A DNA stretch of 64,000 bases from Streptomyces violens (lineage in GTDB: Bacteria; Actinomycetota; Actinomycetes; Streptomycetales; Streptomycetaceae): assembly GCF_000717745.1 (NCBI RefSeq), contig NZ_JOBH01000008.1, positions 62,001 to 126,000 on the forward strand, written 5' to 3'. The notes under the pieces were generated by a model that saw only the letters and a program-made list of their open reading frames with translations, had not been told where the DNA came from and did not search any database. Below, piece by piece: positions 15,498-24,060 of the stretch (the stretch's first letter is position 1; each line of letters opens with the position of its first letter). The position numbers and the translations under genes are program-made.

Positions 15498-16476
15498 ATG
15501 CCCCTCCGCACTGTCTGTTCGATAGCCCCGAGTGCCGCCGGACGCGCGCGGCTGAAGGCGATGGCCTACGGCCGCAAGACCGAGCACCGGCTGCGGGTGC
15601 GTGCACAGGTGGTGCTGCACGCCGCGCGCGGACGCTCCAACGCGCGTATCGCCCAGGAGACGGGGCTGCACCTGGACACCGTGCGCCGATGGCGTGGCCG
15701 GTTCGCCGGACAGGGCTTGCCCGGGCTCAAAGACCGTCAACGCTGCGGCCGCCCGCCGGTGTTCACGCCGCTGCAGGTTGCCGAAGTCAAGGCGCTGCCC
15801 TGCCGGCTGCCCGCCGAGAGCGGAGTGCCGCTGTCGCACTGGTCATGCCCGGAACTGGCCTCTGAGGCCACCCGGCGGGGCATCGCCGCGTTCGTGTCGG
15901 CGTCCACCGTGCGCCGCTGGCCGGCCGAGGATGCGACCAAGCCCTGGCAGCGCCGCTCCTGGATCTTCATCACCGACCCCGACTTCCGCGCCAAAGCCCA
16001 GCGTGTGCTGGACCTGTACGCCCGCACCTGGCACGGCACCCCGCTCGACGCCGACGAGTACGTCATCAGCGCCGACGAGAAGACCTCCATCCAGGCCCGC
16101 TGCCGCTGCCACCCCACCCTCGTCCCGGGCCAGGCCCGCGCGATGCGGGTGAACCACACCTACGGACGCGGCGGCGCCCTGGCCTACCTGGCCGCTTACG
16201 ACGTCCACGCCGCGAAGGTGTTCGGCCGCTGTGAGAAAACCACCGGCATCGCCCCGTGCATGATCCTGGTCACCCAGGTCATGACCCGCGAGCCCTACGC
16301 CAGCGCGAAACGCGTGTTCTGGGTCGTGGACAACGGCTCCTCCCACCGCGGCAAGAAGGCTGCCGACCGGTTGTCGGCCGCCTTCCCGAACGCGGTGCTA
16401 ATCCACACCCCACAGTGCACGCTTCCTGGCTGAACCAAGTGGAGATCTACTTCTCGCCCGCTGACCAGCTGGGCTG
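15498..16476 (+). pseudogene. IS630-family transposase, frameshifted and truncated
   Basis: The main frame (15498-16433) reads as an IS630-type transposase: N-terminal HTH with RAQVVLHAARGRSNARIAQE and GLHLDTVRRWRGRFA, a second helix region, then the DDE core with ISADEKTSIQAR (first Asp) and FWVVDNGSSHRG (second Asp). At about 16425 the frame breaks: the next bases in another frame read HASWLNQVEIYFS, which carries the catalytic Glu, and then homology stops. So all three catalytic residues were once present, but the gene has lost its frame and C-terminus. Clear terminal inverted repeats were not identified. Confidence 0.85.
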
Positions 16477-17245
16477 GCTGTTGCCTCTCGTCGCGGTGGT
16501 GCTACTGGTCTGGCTGGCCGGGTGTGTGGTGGCGGCTCCGGGCGGCGTGGGAGCTGGAGCGCCGGGGCGCGGTGCGGCTGGTGCCGTCGGGCGATTTCGA
16601 TCCGTGGGTGGCCGATGTCCGGCAGGTGGCGGCGCAGCTGGCACGGGTACGGGGCACGGCCGGTGCGCTGTCGCGGCGGACGGCGGCGGGTGCGGGTGCG
16701 GGTGCGTCTGGTTTGTGGTGAGGACGGCCTGCTGCATGAGGGCTCGGAGCGGGCGGCCGAGTGCTGTGTCGGTGCAGCTGGAGAAGAGCTCTGGCAGCGA
16801 TGTGAAGACGCTGTATGCGCCGCGGGCGGAGCTGGTGCTCGCGCCCGAGCCTGACCACCGGGTGCTGCGCGCGAGGTGGGGCTGGTCCCGGGGCCGTTGC
16901 AGCGGATCGCGGCGGCCTTTCCCGGGGACTGTCGCGTGCGCCTCACCGAACTCGCCTGCCACGCACTGCTCTCCCCCGGCCCGAGGCCCCTCTTCCACCA
17001 GGTCGCACAAGCCTGGCCCGCCAGGGCGAGGCGCCACTCCCCGCAGGTCCCGTGTGCGGCAGGGTTGCCCCGATCGGGCAACTCGTCCGCGTGCCGGCGC
17101 CCCGGCAAGCAGCGCTCATCGCTCGGCCGGCTCGGCATCCGGCAGCTCGAACCGTTATTCACATACCGACCAGTCGGGTTGACAGGTGACCCGTGGACCG
17201 ATGAGATGCGTCGCACCAACACGCTGTTCGCCTCTGGAGGGTCCA
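16477..17245. other. Decayed coding DNA downstream of the IS630 relic
   Basis: No intact gene. Blocks with strong G/C third-position bias occur in different frames: 16524 to about 16685 (peptide with AWELERRGAVRLVPSGDFDP), and about 16765-16870 in a second frame (VSVQLEKSSGSDVKTLY, RAELVLAPEPDHRVL). They look like remnants of real genes broken by indels. The last 200 nt are unstructured and must hold the surE promoter. Confidence 0.5.
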
Positions 17246-18199
17246 ATGTGGAGTCCCGCACGAAAAGCGTTCACAGTGCTCGGTACCACGGCCACGGTTA
17301 CCGTGCTGGTCACGGGGTCAGGCGCTGCTGTCACTGAGCAGCCGCATCGCAACGGGGGAAATGACGGGCCATTGCGGATCCTGATCAGTAATGACGACGG
17401 CTACCGCCACTCGTACATCCGGCAGCTGCAGGCCGTGCTGAAGAGAGCCGGGCACGAAGCGGTGGTTGTCGCCCCCGCCGCGGATCAGTCCGGTCGTGGT
17501 ACCGGTATGACCCTCTCCTCGAGTGCCACGATCCGCGCCGAGCGGGCCGAGCCGGACATCTGGTCGGTCACCGGCACGCCCGGGGACGCGGTGAACTTCG
17601 GGATCGGGCATGCCTTCGGGGGCGCGAAGCCGGACCTCGTTGTGTCCGGTGTCAACGCCGGGCCGAACTCGGGTTCCGCCGTCAACCACTCCGGTACGGT
17701 GGGCGCCACGGTCGTCGCGTCGGAAGCGGGCATACCGGCGATAGCCGTGAGCGCCGACGCCGACCTGACGAATCCTCAGGACCGTTATCCGTCCGTACCG
17801 CAGGCTGCGGCGTTCACCGAGCGGGTCGTCGAACGGCTCGTGGAGACGGCGCGCAGCGGAGCGCTGCTGCCGGCCGGCATCACGCTCAACATCAACTATC
17901 CGGCGAAGCCGGACGGCCCGGTCGCCTTCACCAACGTCGGCAAGGCGCGGAACATCACCGTCTCCTACGCCCCGGACCCGGACTCCTGCGCCACCTGCTA
18001 CAAACCCAAGCTCGTTTACGACCCGAGCGCGCCCGAGCCGGTGCGCAACGCCGACACCACGGCGTTGGCCGCGAATGACGTCTCCGTGTCAGTGCTCACC
18101 GCCGACTGGGGCGCAGCCGGCTGGGCCACCGGCTCCCGGCCGCCCTCCACGAAGGACGTCAAGCGCACGAAGACACGGCTGACCGGCCTGCGACCCTGA
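17246..18199 (+). CDS. surE: Exported SurE-like 5'/3'-nucleotidase
   Basis: 317 aa. SurE proteins are metal-dependent phosphatases that dephosphorylate nucleoside 5'- and 3'-monophosphates. The signatures are ILISNDDGY (metal-binding N49-D50-D51), the TPGDAVN loop, SGVNAGPNSGSAVNHSGTVGAT and GIPAIAVS. Unusually there is a Sec-type N-terminal signal (VLGTTATVTVLVTGSGAAV, residues 11-29) after a basic MWSPARK, so the enzyme should act outside the cytoplasm. It also has a C-terminal extension with a CATCYKP pair that cytosolic SurE lacks. ATG 17246 is set by GGAGG 5 nt upstream. Extracellular phosphate scavenging from nucleotides is a reasonable inference. Confidence 0.88.
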   Translation: MWSPARKAFTVLGTTATVTVLVTGSGAAVTEQPHRNGGNDGPLRILISNDDGYRHSYIRQLQAVLKRAGHEAVVVAPAADQSGRGTGMTLSSSATIRAERAEPDIWSVTGTPGDAVNFGIGHAFGGAKPDLVVSGVNAGPNSGSAVNHSGTVGATVVASEAGIPAIAVSADADLTNPQDRYPSVPQAAAFTERVVERLVETARSGALLPAGITLNINYPAKPDGPVAFTNVGKARNITVSYAPDPDSCATCYKPKLVYDPSAPEPVRNADTTALAANDVSVSVLTADWGAAGWATGSRPPSTKDVKRTKTRLTGLRP

Positions 18200-18309
18200 C
18201 ACGTGGGGTGCTTGGCCTGTTGGCTCACATTCGAGGAGCAGCAGGCCGTTCGGGGTCGCCTCGTGGTGTACCAGGCGGAGGCCGTGACCGTCCCGTCCCA
18301 CACGCTCGC

Positions 18310-20034
18310 TCACAGATCCGGGTGCTTGGTCGCCACGTGGTAGTAGCCCGAGTGGAAGACCAGAGGAGTGCCGCCGTTGGAGTCGTACTGTTCGACCTCG
18401 CCGAGGAAGATGATGTGGTCGCCGGCGTCGAGGCGTTGGACGGTGCGGCATTGGAAGCGGGCGACTGTGCCGTCCAGGAGGGGGGTGCCGGTGATGCCCG
18501 GGGTGGTGGGGGTGCCGCGGAACTTGTCGTCGGCCGGGGTGGCGAACTGGCGGGAGAGGTGGTGCTGGTCGGCGGCCAGTACGTGGACGGCGAAGTGCGA
18601 GGCGTCGGTGAAGTCCGGGAGGCTGGGGGCGTTTTTGCCGGGGCACCACAGGACGAGGGGCGGGTCCAGGGAGACGGAGGTGAAGGAGTTCGCGGTCATG
18701 CCGACGTTGCGGCCGTCGGGGGCGCGTGCCGTCACCACGGTCACACCGGTGGCGTACTGGCCGAGCGCGCGGCGCAGTTCGCGGCCGTCGAAGCGGGCGG
18801 CGTGCTGGGCGCGCTTCTCGGCGAGGAAGCGGTGCGCCTCGGCCTCCTCGAACCACCAGCGGTAGAGGGTGCGCGGGTCGTCGAAACCGGCGGCGAGAGC
18901 GGCGGCGACCGAGGGGACTTCGGCTGCCGCGGTGAGGAGTTCGCGGTGGTGTGGACTCAGGTCGGCCAGGAGGGAGTTGGTCCAGCCGACGGCCCACTGG
19001 GCCCAGCCGCGCCAGAAGTTGTCGAAGGTGCGCTGCATCCACTGCGGAGTGAATTCGGCGGTGCCGTGGCGGAGGATGCTGTCGAGGTAGTGGGACGCGG
19101 CCTGGGCGGCGTTGTTCGAGCCCTGGCCGGTGATCGGGTCGTTGAGTACGACGGCGTCGGCCATGCCGAGGACGTGCCGGCCAGAGGCGAGGCGGGCTAC
19201 GGGGTGCCGGACGGTCGGGGTGATTCGGCCGCGCAACACGCCGCCACTGTCCGTGAGTTGGGCGTGTCGGCAGCGCTCGTATTCGTCGGGGAAGAAGCGG
19301 TGGAGGATTTCCAGTGAGCGGGCGAGGTGGGCTTCGGGCGTGCGGATGTCGTCCCAGCAGTCCATCGGGCCGCCGGGCACGCCCTCGAAGACCATGATGT
19401 CGCAGGGCCCGGTGGTGGTGAGGGCGGGGAAGGAGAAGTATTCACCGACGCCGGGGACCATGCGGTAGTGGACGGCGGCCTCCCCCTCCCGCGGTGCCGT
19501 TCCCGTGACGTACGTCAGAGCCAGCGCACGGCGCGGCCGGTCGTACGGGGAGAGTTCGGCGTTGCGCGGGAAGAGGCGGCTCAGCTCGCCCTTGCTGGTG
19601 GAGACCACGACGAGATCGTGCGTACGGGCGTACCACTCGAGGTCGTTGACGCCCGCCTCGTGCAGCACGATCCCGCCGCGGCCGCCCTCCGCGAACTGCT
19701 CCATCCAGGCAGCACACTTGACCCGCTGGTCGACGGAGTGGGCGGGGCCCTCCAGCGGCGCGCGCCAGGAGACTTCCGGCGTGCCGTGCGGACCGATGAG
19801 AGAGAGCGCGATTCCGGTGATGTCCGGGGCCCGGTCCTCCCAGTGGTGCAGGCCGAGTTCGCGCTCGCTCTGCAGCGCGGTGTCGAACATGCACTGGCTG
19901 GACATGACCGCGCCGCGGCGAATCTCGTCGGGGCCGCGGTCGGTGACCAGGGTGACGTCGTAACCGTGCGCCTGGAGTCCCAGGGCGAGTTGGGCACCCG
20001 CCTGCCCGGCGCCGATCACCGCGATCCTTCTCAT
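18310..20034 (-). CDS. styA2B: StyA2B-type fused styrene/indole monooxygenase and flavin reductase
   Basis: 574 aa in two parts. Residues 1 to about 405 are a styrene-monooxygenase (StyA) FAD epoxidase: VIGAGQAGAQLALGL at the N-terminus, 'VTDRGPDEIRRGAVMSSQCMF', GVGEYFSFPALTTTGPCDIM and VLNDPITGQGSNNA. Residues about 412-570 are a StyB-type NAD(P)H:flavin oxidoreductase: LRRALGQYATGVTVVTA, VGMTANSFTSVSLDPPLVLW and the terminal GYYHV. The fusion matches StyA2B described in Rhodococcus opacus 1CP, which epoxidises styrene and makes indigo from indole. It lies 95 nt downstream of the StyA1-like gene on the same strand. The native substrate here is unknown; indole or another vinyl-arene is inferred. 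Confidence 0.9.
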   Translation of the reverse strand: MRRIAVIGAGQAGAQLALGLQAHGYDVTLVTDRGPDEIRRGAVMSSQCMFDTALQSERELGLHHWEDRAPDITGIALSLIGPHGTPEVSWRAPLEGPAHSVDQRVKCAAWMEQFAEGGRGGIVLHEAGVNDLEWYARTHDLVVVSTSKGELSRLFPRNAELSPYDRPRRALALTYVTGTAPREGEAAVHYRMVPGVGEYFSFPALTTTGPCDIMVFEGVPGGPMDCWDDIRTPEAHLARSLEILHRFFPDEYERCRHAQLTDSGGVLRGRITPTVRHPVARLASGRHVLGMADAVVLNDPITGQGSNNAAQAASHYLDSILRHGTAEFTPQWMQRTFDNFWRGWAQWAVGWTNSLLADLSPHHRELLTAAAEVPSVAAALAAGFDDPRTLYRWWFEEAEAHRFLAEKRAQHAARFDGRELRRALGQYATGVTVVTARAPDGRNVGMTANSFTSVSLDPPLVLWCPGKNAPSLPDFTDASHFAVHVLAADQHHLSRQFATPADDKFRGTPTTPGITGTPLLDGTVARFQCRTVQRLDAGDHIIFLGEVEQYDSNGGTPLVFHSGYYHVATKHPDL

Positions 20035-20129
20035 GGTACTGCTGTCCTGCTCTCGTTACGGTACGACGGGCCGCCATGGCGTCCATGCCACTGCTGACCC
20101 ACCGTCAGGTCACTGGTCCCGGCGAGGGC

Positions 20130-21350
20130 TCAGGCGCTGACCCCGGCCAGGTAGTTCTTCGCGGCGACCGGGTCCATGAACCAGTGGAAGAAGTCGCGCG
20201 GGTCGTCGAAGCCGTTGACGAAGCGGGCGGCGATACGGGAGTTGGCGCTCGCCGCGCCGAAGAGCTCCAGGACGTGCTGCGGCGGGGCGCCGAGCATCGC
20301 GTTGGTCCAGGCCGTGGCGGACTGCACGTTGTCCCAGAAGCGGCCGAAGGCCAGCTCCATGAACGCGGCGTCGTACGGGCGCTCGCCGTGGTCCAGGATG
20401 GTGGCGAGGTAGGAGGCCGCGCACTTCGAGGCGTTGTTGGAACCCTGGCCGGTGATCGGGTCGTTGAGGACGACGACGTCGGCGAGGCCGAACACCTGCG
20501 CGCCCGAGGGCAGCGTGGCGACGGGCTTGCGGACGGTCGGCGCGAAGCGGCCCGCGAGGGTGCCGTTCTGGTCGGTGAGCGCGACGTCGGTGCAGCGCTC
20601 GGCCTCCCACGGGACGTACGTCCGCAGCAGCTCCTGGAACTTCGCCAGCTGCTGGTCGGGGGTGAGCCCGCCGAAGCAGTCGAACGGGCCGCCCGGGATG
20701 CCCTCGAAGAACATGATGTCGCAGGGGCCGGTGGTGGTGAGGCTGGGCATGGTGAAGTACTCGCCCACGCCGGGGATGACGTTGAAGCTGACGCCGGGGC
20801 GGTCGGGCAGCGGCGCCATGCCGGTGACGTACGCCAGGGCCAGCGCGCGCTGCGGAGCGCCGTACGGGGAACGCTCGGCGTCCCGCTCGAACAGCCCGGA
20901 GATCTCGCCCTTGCCGGCCGCGACGATCACCAGGTCGGACTCGGTGGCGTAGCGCTCCAGGTCCTCGATGCCGGCCTCGCGGATGACCAGACGGCCGCCG
21001 CGGCGCGCGAACTCGCCCATCCAGATGGGCATTTTGACGCGCTGGTCGACCGAGCGGGCGGTGGCGTCGAGGCGGGCGTCGAAGGAGAGCGCCCGGCCAC
21101 CCTGGCCGTCGGCGATGTTCACGCCGAGCCCGGCGATGGGCGGGCAGGCGTTGCCCCAGAAGTCGAGGCCGAGGTTGCGTTCGTGGGCCAGCGCGGTGCC
21201 GAACATGGCCTGGCTGGACATGACCCGGCCCTCGCGGATCTGGTCGCCGGTGCGGTTGGACACGAGGGTGACGTCGTAACCGTGGTCGAGCAGGCCGATA
21301 CCGAGCTGGAGGCCGGCCTGGCCGGCTCCGACGATGGTGATCTTGCGCAT
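20130..21350 (-). CDS. styA1: StyA1-type styrene/indole monooxygenase
   Basis: 406 aa, a reductase-less StyA-type flavoprotein: IVGAGQAGLQLGIGL for FAD binding, 'VMSSQAMFGTALAHERNLGLDFW', GVGEYFTMPSLTTTGPCDIM and VVLNDPITGQGSNNA. It needs reduced FAD from outside, most simply from the reductase half of the StyA2B protein encoded next in the operon, as described for the Rhodococcus pair. GGAGG directly before ATG 21350 defines the start. Divergent from it is an AraC regulator, with a 561-nt intergenic region containing 26-bp repeats close to this gene. Confidence 0.9.
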   Translation of the reverse strand: MRKITIVGAGQAGLQLGIGLLDHGYDVTLVSNRTGDQIREGRVMSSQAMFGTALAHERNLGLDFWGNACPPIAGLGVNIADGQGGRALSFDARLDATARSVDQRVKMPIWMGEFARRGGRLVIREAGIEDLERYATESDLVIVAAGKGEISGLFERDAERSPYGAPQRALALAYVTGMAPLPDRPGVSFNVIPGVGEYFTMPSLTTTGPCDIMFFEGIPGGPFDCFGGLTPDQQLAKFQELLRTYVPWEAERCTDVALTDQNGTLAGRFAPTVRKPVATLPSGAQVFGLADVVVLNDPITGQGSNNASKCAASYLATILDHGERPYDAAFMELAFGRFWDNVQSATAWTNAMLGAPPQHVLELFGAASANSRIAARFVNGFDDPRDFFHWFMDPVAAKNYLAGVSA

Positions 21351-21911
21351 GAGGGGACCTCCGGGGTTCGGGTTGTGCAGTTTGAGCGGTGCCGTGCTGT
21401 ATGTAGTGCCGCCAGTGCCGTGCTGCGTGTAGCGCCGTCAGTGCTGTGCAGCACTGTGCAGTGCCGTGCGCTGGTACAGCGTTTCGGTGATGTAGCGGCC
21501 TCTACAAGTGGGGGGTCGGTTGTGAGGAATGCGGCTGCCCGCCGGAGGGGGGATCCGGCGGGCAGCCGCGGGAAGCCGGGTAATCCGTACGACCGGGGGA
21601 TGGGTCCTGGATCACCCGGCGGGCTAAAGGGGCCCGGCCGACTCGGCGGGCACGGCCTCGGCGGCTCTCGCCGCGCCGGTCGCGCGCACCACGCGTACCA
21701 CGCGCAGCACGCGTGCGTCGGGCTGTCCGCTGGGCGTGGCTCCGCCCGTGACGAGCGCAGTCCGGCCCGGCACTCCCTGCATCGTTGATTCCCTGGTTTC
21801 TTCTCGGGTCCGCGACGGTCGGGGATCAACCTTGGTATGGCAAGATCATCGTCGCTATCCGGATCACGCGGGTTGCTGTCCCGATCACGCGTCTCGGCGG
21901 TGGAGGTTTAC
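21351..21911. other. Regulatory region between styA1 and the AraC gene
   Basis: 561 nt between divergent genes, no protein gene supported. The styA1-proximal part carries 26-bp direct repeats (21389-21440) and GTGCAG-type short palindromes; the central part is Gly/Arg-codon-rich noise. The AraC promoter probably lies at 21780-21850. Confidence 0.5.
21389..21440. repeat. Two 26-bp direct repeats upstream of styA1
   Basis: Copies 21389-21414 and 21415-21440 share GTGCCGTGCTG and a GTAG[T/C]GCCG[C/T]CA end, with about four mismatches; a degenerate third copy follows (GTGCTGTGCAGCAC at 21441). They sit 39-90 nt upstream of the styA1 ATG, where an AraC activator would bind as direct half-sites. 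Confidence 0.8.
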
Positions 21912-22892
21912 ATGTCCGCTGAAGAGCTCCCTCTCGCAAACCACCAGCAGTTTCATACAGCGGACATTTGGGAGGCACGAGCCGAGGTCGGCCGCGCCTT
22001 CTGCCCGCATGAGCTGCGCATCACGCAGCGCTCGGCGACGCTCGACGCCCGGCTGCACGGCGCGCCCTTCGATCGGACGGGCCTGTATTACCTCGATTAC
22101 GGAACGGAAGTCCGGATCACACCGGGCGACCTGGAGAGCTTTTTCCTCGTCCAGATCCCGCTCGCCGGTTACGCCGAAATCGCCTGCGGCCGCGAAGAAA
22201 TCATTTCCTCCCCCGAACTCGCTTCTGTCCCCTCTCCGACCGGAAAGGTGGATATGCGCTGGGGTGCCGGCAATCCGCAGCTGATCGTGTGGTTCGACCG
22301 ATCGTCCCTGGAATCACACCTGGGCAGTCTGCTCGGTCGCTCCGTGCGCCGCCCGATCCTCTTCTCGCTCGGCATGAACCTCACGGCACCGGGCTCCCGC
22401 TCCTGGCTCAACATCGTCGACCTCATGCGCCGGGAGGCGGAGGGGCCCGGCGGCATGACCAGCCAGCCCATCGTGACAAAACAGCTCGAATCACTCCTGA
22501 TGACCCAGCTGCTGATGGCCCAGCCCAACAACTACACGCCGGCGCTGCTCGGCGAGCAGCCGCGCGTCGCACCGCCCGCGGTCCGCCGCGCCATGGAGAT
22601 CATCGAGGGGCACGCCGCCGAGCCGCTCACGGTCGCGGAGATCGCGGAATGCGTCGGCGTCGGCGTACGGGCTCTCCAGGAGGGCTTCCGCCGGCACCTC
22701 GACACGACGCCGATCGCGTACCTGCGCGAGGTCCGCCTGGACCGTGTACGCAAGGAACTCCTGGCCTCCGATCCGGGCACCACGACCGTCACCACCGTCG
22801 CCTCCCGCTGGGGCTTCTTCCACCCGGGCCGCTTCTCACTCGCATACCGCGAACAGTTCGGGGAGTCACCTTCGGAGACGTTGCGGTCGTAG
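21912..22892 (+). CDS. AraC-family regulator, likely of the styA1-styA2B operon
   Basis: 326 aa. The N-terminal 190 residues are an AraC-binding-like (cupin-type) sensor with ITPGDLESFFLVQIPL and a short WGAGNPQLIVWF segment; the C-terminal 105 residues hold two HTHs: VAEIAECVGVGVRALQEGFRRH and VTTVASRWGFFHPGRFSLAY, ending FGESPSETLR as is typical. ATG 21912 has GGAGG 5 nt upstream; ATG 21837 is in frame but without such a site. Divergent placement and the direct repeats near styA1 suggest it activates that operon in response to an aromatic ligand. Actinobacterial styA1/styA2B loci are known to carry AraC-type regulators. Confidence 0.88.
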   Translation: MSAEELPLANHQQFHTADIWEARAEVGRAFCPHELRITQRSATLDARLHGAPFDRTGLYYLDYGTEVRITPGDLESFFLVQIPLAGYAEIACGREEIISSPELASVPSPTGKVDMRWGAGNPQLIVWFDRSSLESHLGSLLGRSVRRPILFSLGMNLTAPGSRSWLNIVDLMRREAEGPGGMTSQPIVTKQLESLLMTQLLMAQPNNYTPALLGEQPRVAPPAVRRAMEIIEGHAAEPLTVAEIAECVGVGVRALQEGFRRHLDTTPIAYLREVRLDRVRKELLASDPGTTTVTTVASRWGFFHPGRFSLAYREQFGESPSETLRS

Positions 22893-22949
22893 CACGGGGA
22901 CCGGATGTGGCCGGTCAGGACCAGGGGCCGATTGATCCAGGAAAGCTCG

Positions 22950-22981
22950 GAGGGGTTCCCGCCGGGTATCGGGAACCCCTC
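22950..22981. terminator. Bidirectional terminator between AraC and SnoaL-like genes
   Basis: GAGGGGTTCCC (22950-22960) pairs perfectly with GGGAACCCCTC (22971-22981), leaving a 10-nt loop. It lies between the convergent AraC (ends 22892) and SnoaL-like (ends 23010) genes and can terminate both. Confidence 0.8.
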
Positions 22982-23009
22982 GACTGCGAATCCGAAGAAG
23001 ACGGTTCGG

Positions 23010-24008
23010 TCAGTAGATGTTGGCCTCCACGGGCGGGCCGTCGCCTCGGGTGCTGTTGATCTGGGCCCGCAGTGCGATCTCGTCGTAGACGCGGAACTCT
23101 CGTACGATGCGGCCGTTCTGGATCAGGAACTGGGAGACGCCGAGCATGGTGACCGGCTGGTCTGTCAGGGGGCCGAATGCGGGGGTGCCGCGGTAGGTGC
23201 CGTGCATGGTCCACAGGACGGCCACGCGCAGACCGGCGTAACGCTCGGCGTAGTTGGTCTGGATGTCCCGCACTTCGAATCGTGCGTCGGGGAACGGTGC
23301 GACGGTCGACAGCAGATCGGCCTGGTAGCGGTCGGGGCGGATGACGGTTCGGTCGCCGATCGTGTGCAGGAAGAGGTCCCGCACCATGAAGTCGTTGACC
23401 TTCTGCAGCCGGCGCTGGGTCCACACCTCGTCGATGAATTCGAGGACCATCTCGCACTCGGGTCGGTAGTCGTCGGGGCGCGGGCCGCTGACGCCTTCCA
23501 GGAGTACGTCCTTCGGCGGCGCCTCCAGCATCGAACCGGTGTAGCCCTGGAAACGCAGGGCGCGGGCCGCCTCGTCCGGGTCCGAGCCGCGCTGCAGGCA
23601 GTCGGCGAGCTCGTCGCGGACGACCCACTCCTCGACCATCCGCCCCCTGCGGTAAAGACAGTTGGCGACCGTACGCTTGCGGATACGGATGTTCTTGCCG
23701 TCCACGAGGTGCTCGTCGGCGGAGAAGACCAGGTGCGAGCTGAGGAAGGCGTCGTTGCCGCGGGCCTCCCACACCACGTCCTCGGCCTGGCCGATGTGGT
23801 GCGGCGTGCTGCCCATCCGCATCGTGCTGCCCTCGATCACACCGTCGCGACCCACGACGGTGCCGAGGCTCGCGTGGACGATCGAGTCCGGCTCGTAGTT
23901 GTCGACGATGTACGACACATCCCGGTCGACCCAGATGCGGTCGGTGACCTCACGGATGAAGTCGTCCGGGTCCTGGTAGGGGAGGTACGCGACGGGATCC
24001 AACGGCAT
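23010..24008 (-). CDS. Tandem SnoaL-like (NTF2-fold) protein
   Basis: 332 aa that appear to be two SnoaL/NTF2-like cone-fold domains in one chain. The first half has 'VTDRIWVDRDVSYIVDNYEPDSIVHASLGTVVGRDGV' and FLSSHLVFSADEHL; the second starts with CEMVLEFIDEVWTQRRLQKVNDFMV and has 'LFLHTIGDRTVIRPDRYQADLLSTVAPFPDARFEV' and FLIQNGRIVREFRVYDE. Such domains serve as cyclases, hydrolases, lyases or ligand binders. It is the last gene of the minus-strand set, 52 nt after the transporter gene, hence probably a metabolic enzyme of the same pathway. Catalytic residues cannot be assigned. Confidence 0.8.
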   Translation of the reverse strand: MPLDPVAYLPYQDPDDFIREVTDRIWVDRDVSYIVDNYEPDSIVHASLGTVVGRDGVIEGSTMRMGSTPHHIGQAEDVVWEARGNDAFLSSHLVFSADEHLVDGKNIRIRKRTVANCLYRRGRMVEEWVVRDELADCLQRGSDPDEAARALRFQGYTGSMLEAPPKDVLLEGVSGPRPDDYRPECEMVLEFIDEVWTQRRLQKVNDFMVRDLFLHTIGDRTVIRPDRYQADLLSTVAPFPDARFEVRDIQTNYAERYAGLRVAVLWTMHGTYRGTPAFGPLTDQPVTMLGVSQFLIQNGRIVREFRVYDEIALRAQINSTRGDGPPVEANIY

Positions 24009-24060
24009 GGACTTTCCCTTCCTTGTGTGGGTGTTGATGCGTGTGCAGGGGGTGAAGCGG

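Noticed and set aside
18310..21350. A full styrene degradation (styABCD) operon
   Set aside because: No styrene oxide isomerase (StyC) or phenylacetaldehyde dehydrogenase (StyD) gene is present next to the monooxygenases.
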